In this document: positions 48,301 to 59,420 of the stretch, in pieces
Layout: each line of letters begins with the position of its first letter
How positions within the stretch are numbered: position 1 is the stretch's first letter
Assembly (NCBI GenBank): GCA_013339895.1
Contig: JABACO010000007.1
Coordinates: 643,738-707,737, forward strand
Origin: Ephydatia muelleri
Lineage: Eukaryota > Porifera > Demospongiae > Spongillida > Spongillidae
Direction: 5' to 3'
DNA: 64,000 nucleotides
Made by a program: the position numbers and the translations under genes
The notes under the pieces: model-generated
Databases searched by the model: none
What the model saw: only the letters and a program-made list of their open reading frames with translations
What the model was told of the DNA's origin: nothing

Positions 48301-51300
48301 CAGACATGACAAATAAATTACCTGAAGTGGAGTGACGACTGTCCAAATCTCCTGCCCAATCAGCATCTGAGAATCAAATAATATTGTTTTTCAGCCATTT
48401 TCTCAAATTTCAGTGCAAGATTAATTGTTCCTTTAAGATAACGAAGAATATGTTTTACTCCCATTAGATGAGTATTCACAGGACAGCAATTAAACTTAGA
48501 CACAGCTCCCACTGCTTGGGCTATGTCAGATCTTGATTGCAATTAGCTGCATAAAGCAAACTCCCTACCATTGATTGGTAGCATACTGGATCAGCTAATT
48601 CACCAGCTCCATCATCCTTAACTAGTTTCACACTGATATCAGCTGGAGTAGAAGATGACCAATAGTTGGTGCATCCATAAACACCTTTTGTTTTCATCAT
48701 ACTCGATGTTGATCACCTGCTCTGCCAGAATATTGTTTGACCTTTTCATTTGTGTCTGAATTCTTTGGAATGATGATTAAGTTATCAAAATACACAGCAA
48801 TGATTGTAATTTTAGTTCCTTCAGTCCTGAAAAACACACACGGATCGGATGCACATTGTTCATAGCTAATAGATTTCATGTACTCATTGAAGACCTTGTT
48901 CCAGGATCTAGATGACTGTTTTAATCCATATATTGACTCCTTGAGCTTTCACAACAAATGTTCCTCTCCTATCTTGATGTATCCAGGTGGCTGTTTCATA
49001 TAGATCTCTGTGTCTAGTGTTCCATTTAGGAATGCAGTGACTACATCCATCTGATGTACCATCATTCCATTTTGAACAGCAAATGCTAGTACGAACAGGG
49101 GTAAAACGAACAACAGGTGAAAAGGTTTCATCATTTGTCTTACAGTCCAGCGTGGGCCATCATTGTACAGGCAGACTTCATTAATTTTTGATCCTATCAG
49201 CAATTCCATTTTGAGCAGGCGAGTATGGTGCTGACAGTTCATGGTGCATTCCTTTGTCCAACAAATATTTGTCAATTCCTCAGGGATATACTCCCCACCA
49301 TTATCGGATTGAAAAATTGCACTCATGGCCCAAATTACATTGACTTTGCCATGTCTAATCTATGACTTAGCAGGTGTTGAACCTTTCTCCAACACTTGTG
49401 ACCATAGTTCTGTAAACTTCTCAATTATTTGTCCTGGTGTTTTTAAGCCCAATTCTAGTTTTTTGTTTTCAGGATGCAGACTACTCTTCTCTTATTTGAT
49501 GTGGATTGGTTGCTGCTATACAATACCATTCTAAATGTAGACAAATTCTGTATAACAATTTCACAGGTTTAAAAGGATTCTATATCTCTCAATTTGTACC
49601 TCTTAGTCATATTTGCCCTACAAAGTCCTCAGTGAAACATATTTTGTTCATTAAAAACACTGATACCTCAGGGATAAACATGTATAGAAAGTATGCTTGG
49701 CAATATATCAATGCAGTCTAATATATTTATTCTTTTAGGGAGTTATGTATTGCTAACAGTATGAACAGATGTAAATTTTATAGTTACGTGAACTCGAAAC
49801 CGAATAGTTTAGCCTCGCAGTGGAAATATCTTCTCATTTGAATGGAAGATAAAATTTTGATTTACTTGATCTATTTATTCCTGTGCAGGTCAAACCCAAT
49901 GATACTGAAAATGTCGAGGAACATAGACCACAAGCAGTCGTACAATTTGATCTTCCAAATGCAGGACAATCAATTAATCAAAGTAAGCTAAATGTCAGAA
50001 TGACAGAATTCTTCGAAGTTAGTGCGATATGTGTGTGTTTACAAATGCAGTGTTTTATCTCAGAAATTAGTAGTTTTGTAGCTCGATTAATATGTCATGT
50101 CATTTAAGAATAAGCATCTGGATTCACTTGTGGGCGTATAATTTCACTGCATTTTGTTTAGATTACTTTTATAATCAAAACAAAACCAAGTGTGGTGGTG
50201 TTTTCGAGTCCATTTAAAAACCCCGTGACCACAATCAATCAAGCATAATATTTAAATATTGTGCAATAATTTGAATGAGTATAGTCCATTATGTAGGGAT
50301 TCGATGTTTTTCTATCACTATTCTATGCATCTGTCATTGCTCTTTATTCCATCAATGCTTCACTGCATACTTGTATTATGTATACAACTTGCCAGCTTCA
50401 TTATCACAATGAAGGGAATACATGTATTCTGCTACTGTTCATCAGCTTTGATTTATAAGTGTATCATGAAGCAACTTGCCATGTATAACTCAAGTGTTCA
50501 TGATACCACTTTTCTTCTGTGCAGATTGTAGTTTATCAGTGCACCAGGCATTTGTGGCTGCAAAGGGAGTCACAGAGTGGAAGTCAATAGGGATTGCGTT
50601 GGGAATCAGTGAATCAAAGTTAGATGAAATTGGCTTTACCTATCCAGCAGATACTAGACAGTGTTTAATAGAGATGATGTGTCATTTTGGATGGAATCAG
50701 ATTCAACATATTCATGGGAAAAACTCTGCATGGCTTTTACTGAGTGTGGCAAAGGAGAGTTGGTTAATGAGATAAGCACCAAATTTGGTGAGTCCACATT
50801 ATGTGATGCTCATTTATAAAAGAAAATCTGTAGATGAATGCAGTTTAAATAGTGTCTATACACACTTCTGGGCTTATTATATTTGGGATGCAATATAAGT
50901 CATGTCAATATAATCATATGGGATCGTTGCTGTTAATGCAAATATTATAAATTTTCCAGTACAAGCAATAAAAAACGACATAATTCATGTACAGGATGTA
51001 TGCATAGAGGACCAATCCTATGTGATTCTGCATGTAGCTACACATACAGTCTCAAGTGGGGGCTCTATATCATGTACATTTTGTGGCGAAGGATATATTG
51101 TGGTGAGATCTCAACATTATTTTTTAGTTTGCAATAACGGTACTGGCTCGATATATGGCACATAAAAGGTGTAAGACTTTTGTATTTAACTCCTTTTATT
51201 GCTATGAAGCTTGCCTAAGTGTAAAATCACAGGGAATACACAAACTCAGTACATGAATTTCCAGTGGCCCCTAACAAAATGCACATGGATAGTTAAATGG

Positions 51301-52718
51301 AATAGAAGGCATGTGTACATGACAATGTGTGCAAAAGAATATGCCGTATGATGCTGTGCAGGTCCATGTATGCAACAATGCAAGTGTGTGCACAAGTGCA
51401 TAAAGGTGTGTGAGCTAGCATGAGTGCTTGTTCATGTACTTTGCGTGAGCTGAAAATTGTGAGAAATGACGGGTCACAGATATTGCAAGCATAGCCAAGT
51501 GGGCATGGCATGTTAGCAATGGTTATAGCGTAAACATTAACTAACAAAACAAGTCGATAGCGACAGGGCCCCTTTACATATATCCAGAATTTGAAGCATA
51601 TTGAATGTTCATTCATGAAGATGTGGCAGCTGTGAAGCCTACGGGTTATCGGATCTCATAACGTTGGCATGGAGCTTATGCAAGACACCTAAAATTTGCA
51701 AAGAGAAATGGTATAGTATTAAGCGTTGAAAATGGGAAGTCAATATAGCGTTAACCATTTGGAAGTGATAGCGATTCCATCGAGATGCATTTTTATAACA
51801 TTTTATATATGGAATCGTTTCCCCAAAAAGGGACCTTGTGCATTCATTGTAAATTTCCAGTACGCGCAATAGAAATGTAACGCTTGCGTTCAAATGTATG
51901 GCTAATTAAAAATTGAGTGCCTTACAACTTCACGACAGATACTCCGCTTTTTTTGTGTGTAAGATGCAATGTGCAGAGGACATTTCAGACTTTTAGAATA
52001 TCAAAAAATTTGAAATTTTTTGTTAAGTCTCTTTTCGCGGAAACTATTCCATATGTATTGGTGAGGAAATTTTGGCAGTAACTTCTCCAAATTATAACCG
52101 TTGCCGCTGTGTAAGTTCTGTATTGCCATGATGGGGCATGTCTGCATGTACTGAACAAGAAAGTGAGACCAATACGTAATTAATATATGTGAGTGCATTA
52201 GTACCAGTCAATACAACTTTCTGTTGAACTTGGCGATGCATTGACAGCATACTGTACAAGCATAGCGACGTACATAGCAATGTATCTGTAGCCGTGTGCA
52301 TATAGCAGAATGGTTTTAAATTGTCATTCATTGTCGACCATTCTTATATCTCAAGTAAAACTTGGATTGATGTTCACTGTCTGTTGATAAAATAATAATG
52401 CTTCAAAAACGATGCACATGTGCAGTATAACTCCTACCAATACACATTGCCTAGCTACATAAATAGTACGAACATTGGCTATGCTACTGCAATTAGTTAA
52501 TCATTTATTGGGTATGGGGCTCTGTGGTCTAACAAACTCTACTGTATGGATTCATAGCACTGTAATTTTATAATGTACTGCGCACTTAGTCCTGGAAGAT
52601 CTTCACAAATATCTAGTTTGTAAATAATCATTATTACATGTTTTCCTTCCAAATCTATGCAATCTAGGTTTGGACTCTTCTGGAGATTCAAATCAAATTG
52701 CTGCATCTAGGCAAGAAG
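45370..52718 (+). CDS. Death-domain gene (candidate 5' part of gene B)
   Basis: Exons: 45370-45516 (MSDLVTPSATTEKENSKNDN and on, 49 codons, phase 0), 49889-49982 (phase 1 end, A|GTAAGC), 50525-50787 (death domain) and 52668-52718 (LDSSGDSNQIAASRQE, phase 1 end). All joins keep frame except inside the death-domain exon. There the domain reads EWKSIGIALGISESKLDEIG, CLIEMMCHFGW and AWLLLSVA before TAA at 50,773. One base inserted near 50,750 would continue as GELVNEISTKFG up to a GTGAGT donor, which is the expected last helix. It is either a truncated protein, a mutated gene or a base-call error. The phase-1 end fits the GTPase exon of gene B at 59,503 (acceptor ttcactgcag), but the link is inferred. 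Confidence 0.55.
45540..46205 (+). repeat. Direct repeat, first copy
   Basis: Diverged but collinear with 54,025-54,660 from GGGGTTAAAC and ATTAGGGGCTAAC to CCAAGAAGCAGTGTG and CTATTAA. Both copies contain an acceptor-like ttaatttctag followed by an open CCAAGAAGCAGTGTG stretch, possibly a duplicated relic exon. This one lies in intron 1 of the death-domain gene. Confidence 0.75.
47055..47480 (+). repeat. Interspersed repeat, copy 1
   Basis: Similar to 51,005-51,390: both start AGAGGACCAATCCTATGTGA and later share GACAATGTGTGC and GGTCCATGTATGCAACAATG. No gene is present. Confidence 0.7.
47630..49370 (-). mobile_element. Truncated, degenerate Copia-type retrotransposon pol remnant
   Basis: Order on the minus strand: the end of the integrase (SDNGGEY at about 49,300), reverse transcriptase start (MDVVTAFLNG, MKQPPGY), the polymerase motif region (AVYFDNLIII, with Asn in place of the second Asp of YxDD), the connection (HILRYLKGT), RNase H (STTEAEYVALEAATQKVVWL) and a C-terminal end (KADILTKPLS). 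The order is that of Ty1/Copia pol. Gag, protease, most of the integrase and both LTRs are missing. Several frameshifts and stops occur. It lies in intron 1 of the death-domain gene in antisense orientation and is inactive. Confidence 0.85.
51005..51390 (+). repeat. Interspersed repeat, copy 2
   Basis: Partner of 47,055-47,480. It lies in the intron after the death-domain exon. Confidence 0.7.
51800..52020 (-). repeat. Diverged copy of the inner end of the inverted arms
   Basis: Shares ATGGAATCGTTTCC-like, CCAGTACGCGCAA, AAATGTAACGCTTGC and GACAGATACTCCG blocks with 32,560-32,760 and with the inverse copy at 37,615-37,760. This shows that the arm end is itself an interspersed repeat. Confidence 0.75.
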
Positions 52719-52983
52719 GTAACACTTATAGTAAGTTATAAACCTTATTATTATTCATCACCTGCACCAACCTAAGATCATCAGGGTATCATCTTCAAGA
52801 TATTCAGCCATGGGAAACATGCTATTGGTGAGTCTGTCAATGGTCTACGTTAGTGGCCTGATGCAAGTAGAAATTTCCATTCCACAAGTGATATTACTAT
52901 ATTGAGGGTCCATATGGCAAGTTAAATTATGGAGTTTACATGCTTATTATTCAACTATTCTACAAGGATCTGTTTATACATAT

Positions 52984-53868
52984 TAGGTCATTCCAAAACA
53001 ATTAATCAAGGGTTTCACATCACATGTTCAAATCTTGATGCAACTTCTCATATTTGTTTGTCTACATATGGTTATGACTTGTGCAAAATTTCCATTTTAT
53101 AGTTAACCAAAACAGCATAATTTTTACCGCCACTTTGCAGGCTCATATCTTTGTAAGTCATTGGCTACAGCTGTGTATCTGGCATTTATTTGAAGCTCAT
53201 TCTAAGTACAACTAAACTGTTAGACAGTAGTGAAAGGGTTAACAATTAAATACATCTTAAGCATAGATTGTAAGATTTAGTAAAGTGGCCAGTTGAAAAT
53301 CAGTTTCATTCTTCACAAGAATGAGGGCATCCCTTTTCCAAGTGTTTTTCCAAAATACAAAGTCTGATTATCAGTAACCTCTGAGGACCACCCTTGTTTA
53401 GAGCTGTGGGTGCCATCTTTTTGGGATCCACCCCTTTTATTTAGAAGCAGAAACCATTCATGCTGCAATTGCCTGCTGTAAAGCCACAGTGTTGACAGCA
53501 GAGGTAATAGGTTATGTAACACCAGTTGAAAAGAAACTGATTTTCAACTGGCCACTTGACTAATTCTTACAATCTATGCTTAAAATTGTTAACCTGTTCA
53601 CTACTGATGAACATGTATGGCATCTATTAGTTGTACTTAGAATGAGCTTCAAATAGATGCCTGATACTCAGCAGTGAGCCGATGACAAAGCCTGCAAAGT
53701 GGCGATCAAATAAGTATTCATAATGCTGTAGTTGGTTAACCATTCAAGTTATTAACGTAATACTTTGCACAAGTCATAACCATATGTGGACAAACAAATA
53801 TGAGAAGTTGCATCAAGATTTGAACATGTGATGTGAAACCTTTGATGAATTGTTTTGGAATGACCCTA
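52984..53868. mobile_element. Foldback element with about 330 bp inverted arms
   Basis: Left arm (52,984-53,313) and right arm (53,523-53,868) are inverse copies, from TAGGTCATTCCAAAACAATT outside to GTGGCCAGTTGAAAATCAGT inside. The TA at both ends and the GGTCATTCC terminus resemble Tc1/mariner-type MITEs. The 210-base centre has no coding signal. Confidence 0.8.
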
Positions 53869-54024
53869 TACAAACTTCTATTTACATGTACATGGCTGGG
53901 GGTCAAATATTATTTTTACAATGATATGCTACCAAACCACATGGTTTTCTTGTTCACCGTGTCTGATTTGATTCTCAGGGTGAGCAGCCACCAACAAAAG
54001 AATCTACAATATCTTGCGGTCCGA

Positions 54025-54660
54025 AACAGGGTTAAACTAGGGAATTAGGGGCTAACTCCTAGCTTTTTGAATGTCAGAATTTCTTCATGACTCAAAATTT
54101 AAATTTACCTGTTGGTAGATTAATCTGTCAACCTATTTGGCACTTATTATTTCACAATAATTAACAGTTCGGAAAGGTTAAAGCTGCATTGTTCAGTTGT
54201 TTTAAGTGGTTTGGTTATGCAAACAATACGAGAGTGTCACGGCTCATTAATTAATTATCATAGCCGTAAATAGGGTATCATAAACCTCCATCCATTCATT
54301 CAGCTAGCTGCCGATTTTCATTGGGCAAGTTTTTTTTTTCACCGGTTTTGTACTCGTGCTGTTCTCAATTAGTCGTACCAATAATTTACTGAATACGCTT
54401 GAAATGCGCCGCTTTGCTCAATCAGAAGCCAGAGGGTAGTAGGCAAGTAGCCATTTTTGGAGTCATGCATGGGTTTAAACTCGAGCCGCAATTTTAACAA
54501 CCAATATCCAATTAATATAATTAATTTCTAGCCAAGAAGCAGTGTGCCACAAAATGATGTAATGGACACTGAAATTGGGCAACAGATAAAGGTCATAGAA
54601 GTAGCAGAACTAGTGCTATTAAATATATCAATCGTTTACTAGCTCATGAGGTTAATGATT
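54025..54660 (+). repeat. Direct repeat, second copy
   Basis: Partner of 45,540-46,205. The relic exon-like stretch after ttaatttctag at about 54,531 stays open for 18 codons here too, but in the phase expected after 52,718 it meets TGA, so it is not in the gene model. Confidence 0.75.
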
Positions 54661-55519
54661 TGTAAAATACGCTGCGCTCACGCAAACAAAGAACACTCGT
54701 ATGTCGCCCATTCCTCACTTGTAGCATCAAACTCTGTTAAATGGCCTTGAGTAGCCATCTTTCCTCCTGGGGCAGCTCAGGCTTCTTTCTTAGGTGGCTC
54801 TCGCACCTTCATTTGGGACACTATCACTGATTACGTGGCTGTGATGTGCCTCTTGTTTATTTCAGACGCACCATGCTCACACCACTGCCATCATGTAGGA
54901 TTAGGTGTTACTTATTTCATTCATGTGGTATGCCAAACATCTATAGGTAAACCAGATGCAGATCTCTCTTGCTGAAAGTGGTATTGCTAACTATATTTGT
55001 TCACAGCTAGACAAAGGATACTAAACTACCTTCAGGGTGTGGGTTGATCTTTTCCTTGAAGTCCCTGCAGATGCACACCTCTCCCCAGATCAGGTCTTGT
55101 TCCTCAATCAAATATTTCCGCAGGCTGCATGATACTGGTTATGCCTTCAGGGGTACAAGGGGTAACAGGCCTTCTTTTACCTTGAGGTAACGCCTGATGT
55201 GAGCCAACTTGCAAAAAGAGTTTTGTTGCTTGGATATTTCTTCAACAGAATGTCATCCAAAGCTGTTCGGTGTATCACTTGGGTCGCTCACCGTTAATTG
55301 CTTGTTGATTGGAACTTTGCAAGGCTAGTTCTTTCTCACACCCTACCTGCAAAAAGCACGAAGGATAAACGAGTATAAATGGCCTTTGGGCTTCATCTGA
55401 TCTCTGTGTTAGTTCTAAGCTGAGTCTGAGTATTTTCTAAGGAAATGATTTGAATGTTTCTTTATTGGGTAGTAGTGAAACAGCTGCTCCAGTGTCCAGC
55501 TCCATCTGAATGACATCTC
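54661..55519. other. Spacer, nothing recognised
   Basis: No splice-bounded exon, RNA gene or terminal repeat is seen. Confidence 0.5.
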
Positions 55520-57420
55520 TCTCTCTATGGTTAGATTATCTGTGATCCATTGGTTGGTTCAAAAAGTATACAGGTTACATTCCTCATTCAACCCCTCAAC
55601 ATCCTGTTTTATGTTGCCATCTCTCTGCAGTATTTTGTGCGTAAAACCATCTATCTTCTGTACATCTTGGATGTTAGAGACCCCTTCTTTCTCATCCCTC
55701 AATTCCTAGGTGTGGCCATTCATCCTTTCCGGATCTTACTTGCCCATAAAATGTGGCCCTTTTTGCCATGTGCAGTCCCGGCACTCTTAATTGATAAAAC
55801 GACATTTTCCTTATTTGTTGACCCCCAGGCTGTGTTGAGCCACCAGCACTCTTAGAAAGCTGAAAATCTCATGGCCTATGCAACAGAGAGAAGTGGCCTT
55901 TTTCTCCCGTTAGGTCAGGTAAATTGTTAACTGCTGCCAAGTCCAACTCCTCGATCTTTCCTATCAGTCTTGTCATAGACCCTCACTGGAACACGCTTTC
56001 CACCCTCGTAGCCACTGCGAAATCCTCAGACAGCACAATGACCAAAAATTCATGCAAAGCATGAATACAAATCAAGTATAATCACACTGGTTGAAACTCA
56101 ATTTATCTGTTACTAACTCCCAGTTACCTGATAGTTCTGATACTACACATGTAAGGATTTCATGAGTGTGTGCTCATGGTTCACACATCAGTTGCAAGTG
56201 TGTGGGTTTTTTTATTTTTGAATATAACGCTTAATATCATTCACACGCACTATACTGTACACAGTTAGAAAGGCAAACAGGAATACAGCAAACCTTTCAA
56301 AATACATCTAGCAAAAGCATCTCGCAAATGTGCATGTAAAAGGTTCATGAGATACAAAACTACAACTCTACTGTGTGCTGGATTGCATAGTGCATTATTT
56401 GATCCTGAAGTTCATAGCACATAGCCATGGTTTCATCCAGAAACTTTGTAAAGGTTGCTAACACTACAATCCTATTCGTGCAGGTGTTATCATGCTCTTC
56501 ATCTGCATCATCTTTGTCAGACAGTAGATTATACTTGGTTTGTATTCATGCTGTTTGTTGCATGAATGAGATTTTCAGCTTTCTAAGAGTGCTGGTGGCT
56601 CAACACAGCCTGGGGGTCAACAAATAAGGAAAATGTCGTTTTATCAATTAAGAGTGCCGGGACTGCACATGGCAAAAAGGGCCACATTTTATGGGCAAGT
56701 AAGATCCGGAAAGGATGAATGGCCACACCTAGGAATTGAGGGATGAGAAAGAAGGGGTCTCTAACATCCAAGATGTACAGAAGATAGATGGTTTTACGCA
56801 CAAAATACTGCAGAGAGATGGCAACATAAAGCAGGATGTTGAGGGGTTGAATGAGGAATGTAACCTGTATACTTTTTGAACCAACCAATGGATCACAGAT
56901 AATCTAACCACATGTTATCATGCTGAGGTCATACAAAGCAGTTTGGATGGATCACTACTGTCTGACAAAGATGATGCAGATGAAGAGCATGATAACACCT
57001 GCACGAATAGGATTGTAGTGTTAGCAACCTTTACAAAGTTTCTGGATGAAACCATGGCTATGTGCTATGAACTTCAGGATCAAATAATGCACTATGCAAT
57101 CCAGCACACAGTAGAGTTGTAGTTTTGTATCTCATGAACCTTTTACATGCACATTTGCGAGATGCTTTTGCTAGATGTATTTTGAAAGGTTTGCTGTATT
57201 CCTGTTTGCCTTTCTAACTGTGTACAGTATAGTGCGTGTGAATGATATTAAGCGTTATATTCAAAAATAAAAAAACCCACACACTTGCAACTGATGTGTG
57301 AACCATGAGCACACACTCATGAAATCCTTACATGTGTAGTATCAGAACTATCAGGTAACTGGGAGTTAGTAACAGATAAATTGAGTTTCAACCAAACTGC
57401 TTTGTATGACCTCAGCACAT
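55520..57420. repeat. Interleaved inverted duplications (L1 L2 L1' L2')
   Basis: Block L1 (about 55,527-55,870) recurs inverted at 56,567-56,911, almost identical. Block L2 (about 56,085-56,540) recurs inverted at 56,940-57,400. A 26-base end, TGCTGAGGTCATACAAAGCA onwards at about 56,920, is mirrored at about 57,393-57,418. The near-identity points to a recent rearrangement or composite insertion. The open frames in L1 are present in both copies but show no domain. Confidence 0.85.
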
Positions 57421-57520
57421 ATCGCTTCATCTGTAGAGCTCACCATAACATTCCTTGTCATCACGACAAGTTACTACCATTACGAACACTGAGCTCTTTA
57501 CATTTTTCTCATTAGGGCTC

Positions 57521-57960
57521 TACTGTATAGCGGGTAATTTTCGTGGTTTCTCCATATATAAGTAGTTCGTGCTTTAAATTTCGTGGTTTCAGTGAAACTC
57601 GAAATTTTAATGTCACGCCCGTGGACACACCTACCCTTGTGCATGCATTCTCAGGTAAAAATGGCTAACTTCTTTGAATGTATAAATGGTGTAGGCTGTG
57701 CTAATGGGCCATGAGGATCAGGCAATTCTGTATTTTGTCTCTTGAAGTAGCGAAATAAGGCCATACTGCGTTTTAGATTTTAGTCTTTCACAAAAACAGC
57801 TGGAGTCCTAACGATGTGCGTATGTATAGCGTACACATGTTTAGGGCATGACAAGAACCAAACTAATTGCAAAATGTTTGTGGGTTAAATTTGCGTGTTT
57901 TTAAAATAACCATGAAAACCATGCAAATTTAACCCCACGAAAATTACCTGCTATATGGTA
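57521..57960. mobile_element. MITE of 440 bp
   Basis: Ends TACTGTATAGCGGGTAATTT and, inverted, TACCATATAGCAGGTAATTT, continuing as TTCGTGG on both sides. The interior has further FCGTGG-type internal symmetry (TTCGTGGTTT words) and no coding sequence. Confidence 0.8.
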
Positions 57961-58186
57961 TATTATTGTCTTGATCTGAGATAGTGATGGCACCTATTGC
58001 AGCTAGAACACAGCATCCTGCTTTCCTCAATCAATGTCAGATTATTTCAGGTCTAACCAACTACCAATCCCTAGAACATATGTGGCAAATAGCAACGTCA
58101 CAAAACAGAATAATGTTTGGCTTCTGTGCCTTAATTTTTTTTTAAAAGGTCCAGCAGACTGCTCATCCATACCTCCCTAGTCCAAG

Positions 58187-58409
58187 AATGGATTGGGGGC
58201 TTCTTTACATGATAAAGATACCTTGGTGTCACTGATATTCCAATAACAATGTCTGATGGATAAAGACCCACGAGGATTAAGGTTCCTAAGAGTCACCTTA
58301 CCATGTTGTTCATCTGCAACAAAGATGGTTCAAACATGCATGTCTATGTTATTGGAATATCAGTGACACCAAGGTATCTTTATCATGTAAAGAAGCCCCC
58401 AATCCATTA
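58187..58409. repeat. Hairpin with 61 bp perfect or near-perfect arms
   Basis: 58,187-58,248 is mirrored by 58,348-58,409 around a loop of about 100 bases. A second small inverted pair (GAAATTAAAAATGTCT / AGACATTTTTAATTTC) follows at 58,420-58,505. It is probably a small foldback element. Confidence 0.85.
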
Positions 58410-58505
58410 ATCCATTAAACAGAAATTAAAAATGTCTAATGTTCCATTAGAAAGAGGGTTGTAGTAGAGGGCAGACTCATCAGCGCTGCAGACATTTTTA
58501 ATTTC

Positions 58506-59420
58506 TGTCACCACTTAGAAGCTCTAGAAGTTGAATTTCAATCCAATGTTTGGCACCTGCCATACCTGCAGCCACTTTCTCGCCGCAAATGTGTCTAAGT
58601 GAATATTTATTCTGCTGTGACATGAGTGCATCTGTTATTTGGTATCCATCATGATAGCCATCTTCTGTGCCTGCTCCATCAGTATTGACCCACTTAAAAC
58701 AGCATGTCTTACTCTCTGCTGATGAAACCACTGTGCAACCGCCTCATCTATGTTTGCATGGCTTCTGGTTTGGGCTATTTACGTTTAAGATTTGCACTCC
58801 CCTGCAGTGCTTGCGATAAGTAACTTTCTTTTTTTTTTGATCTGCAAGGTTATTGACTACAGATACCCAAATTGTTTGGTTTTATCGCTCTCCTTGTTAG
58901 TTTTACGCAGTTACAAAACCATTGTTTCCTCCATTTAGGTTTACTATTCTTGACATCTGTTAACAGAAACATTCCATCAAGCAAGTCAACTAAATTATAA
59001 ATCTTGCTCTTGACTGCTGCCCTTATTTGTGCATGCAAGTACTGGCAACAAATAATAGATCAACAATGGTAGCCGCATGATGTTGTCAGCAAGGCCACCC
59101 TTTGCCTTTGTGCACTATTATTGCACTGCCACAGTATTTTAGGTATTTTGCCACTAATGATATGCATGCACTTAAGTGATAGTTGTATATGAAAAAAAAG
59201 GTTAAAACAGCATGCAAATGTAATGTTTATGCAATTATCCGTACTAAATGCATAGCAATTCAATAGAACACTTTCGGTACCCAAACGTTTGGCGGCAGTT
59301 CATGCAATTATCCGTTACCCACTGTAGCAACAACCAAATTCAAACCAGTAATTTAGCAATTAATAAATTACAATCATTACAGCCTTTTACATTCCAACTA
59401 CAATCACTACCAGTGCACTT
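58506..59420. other. Spacer immediately upstream of the gene B GTPase exon
   Basis: Minus-strand open frames at 58,498-59,284 are short and unrecognised. No counterpart of the gene A first exons is found here, so the 5' exons of gene B must be further upstream or lost. Confidence 0.5.

Noticed and set aside
55527..56911. 101-residue frames present in both L1 copies
   Set aside because: Hydrophobic but without domain, splice or promoter support. They are identical only because the DNA block is duplicated.
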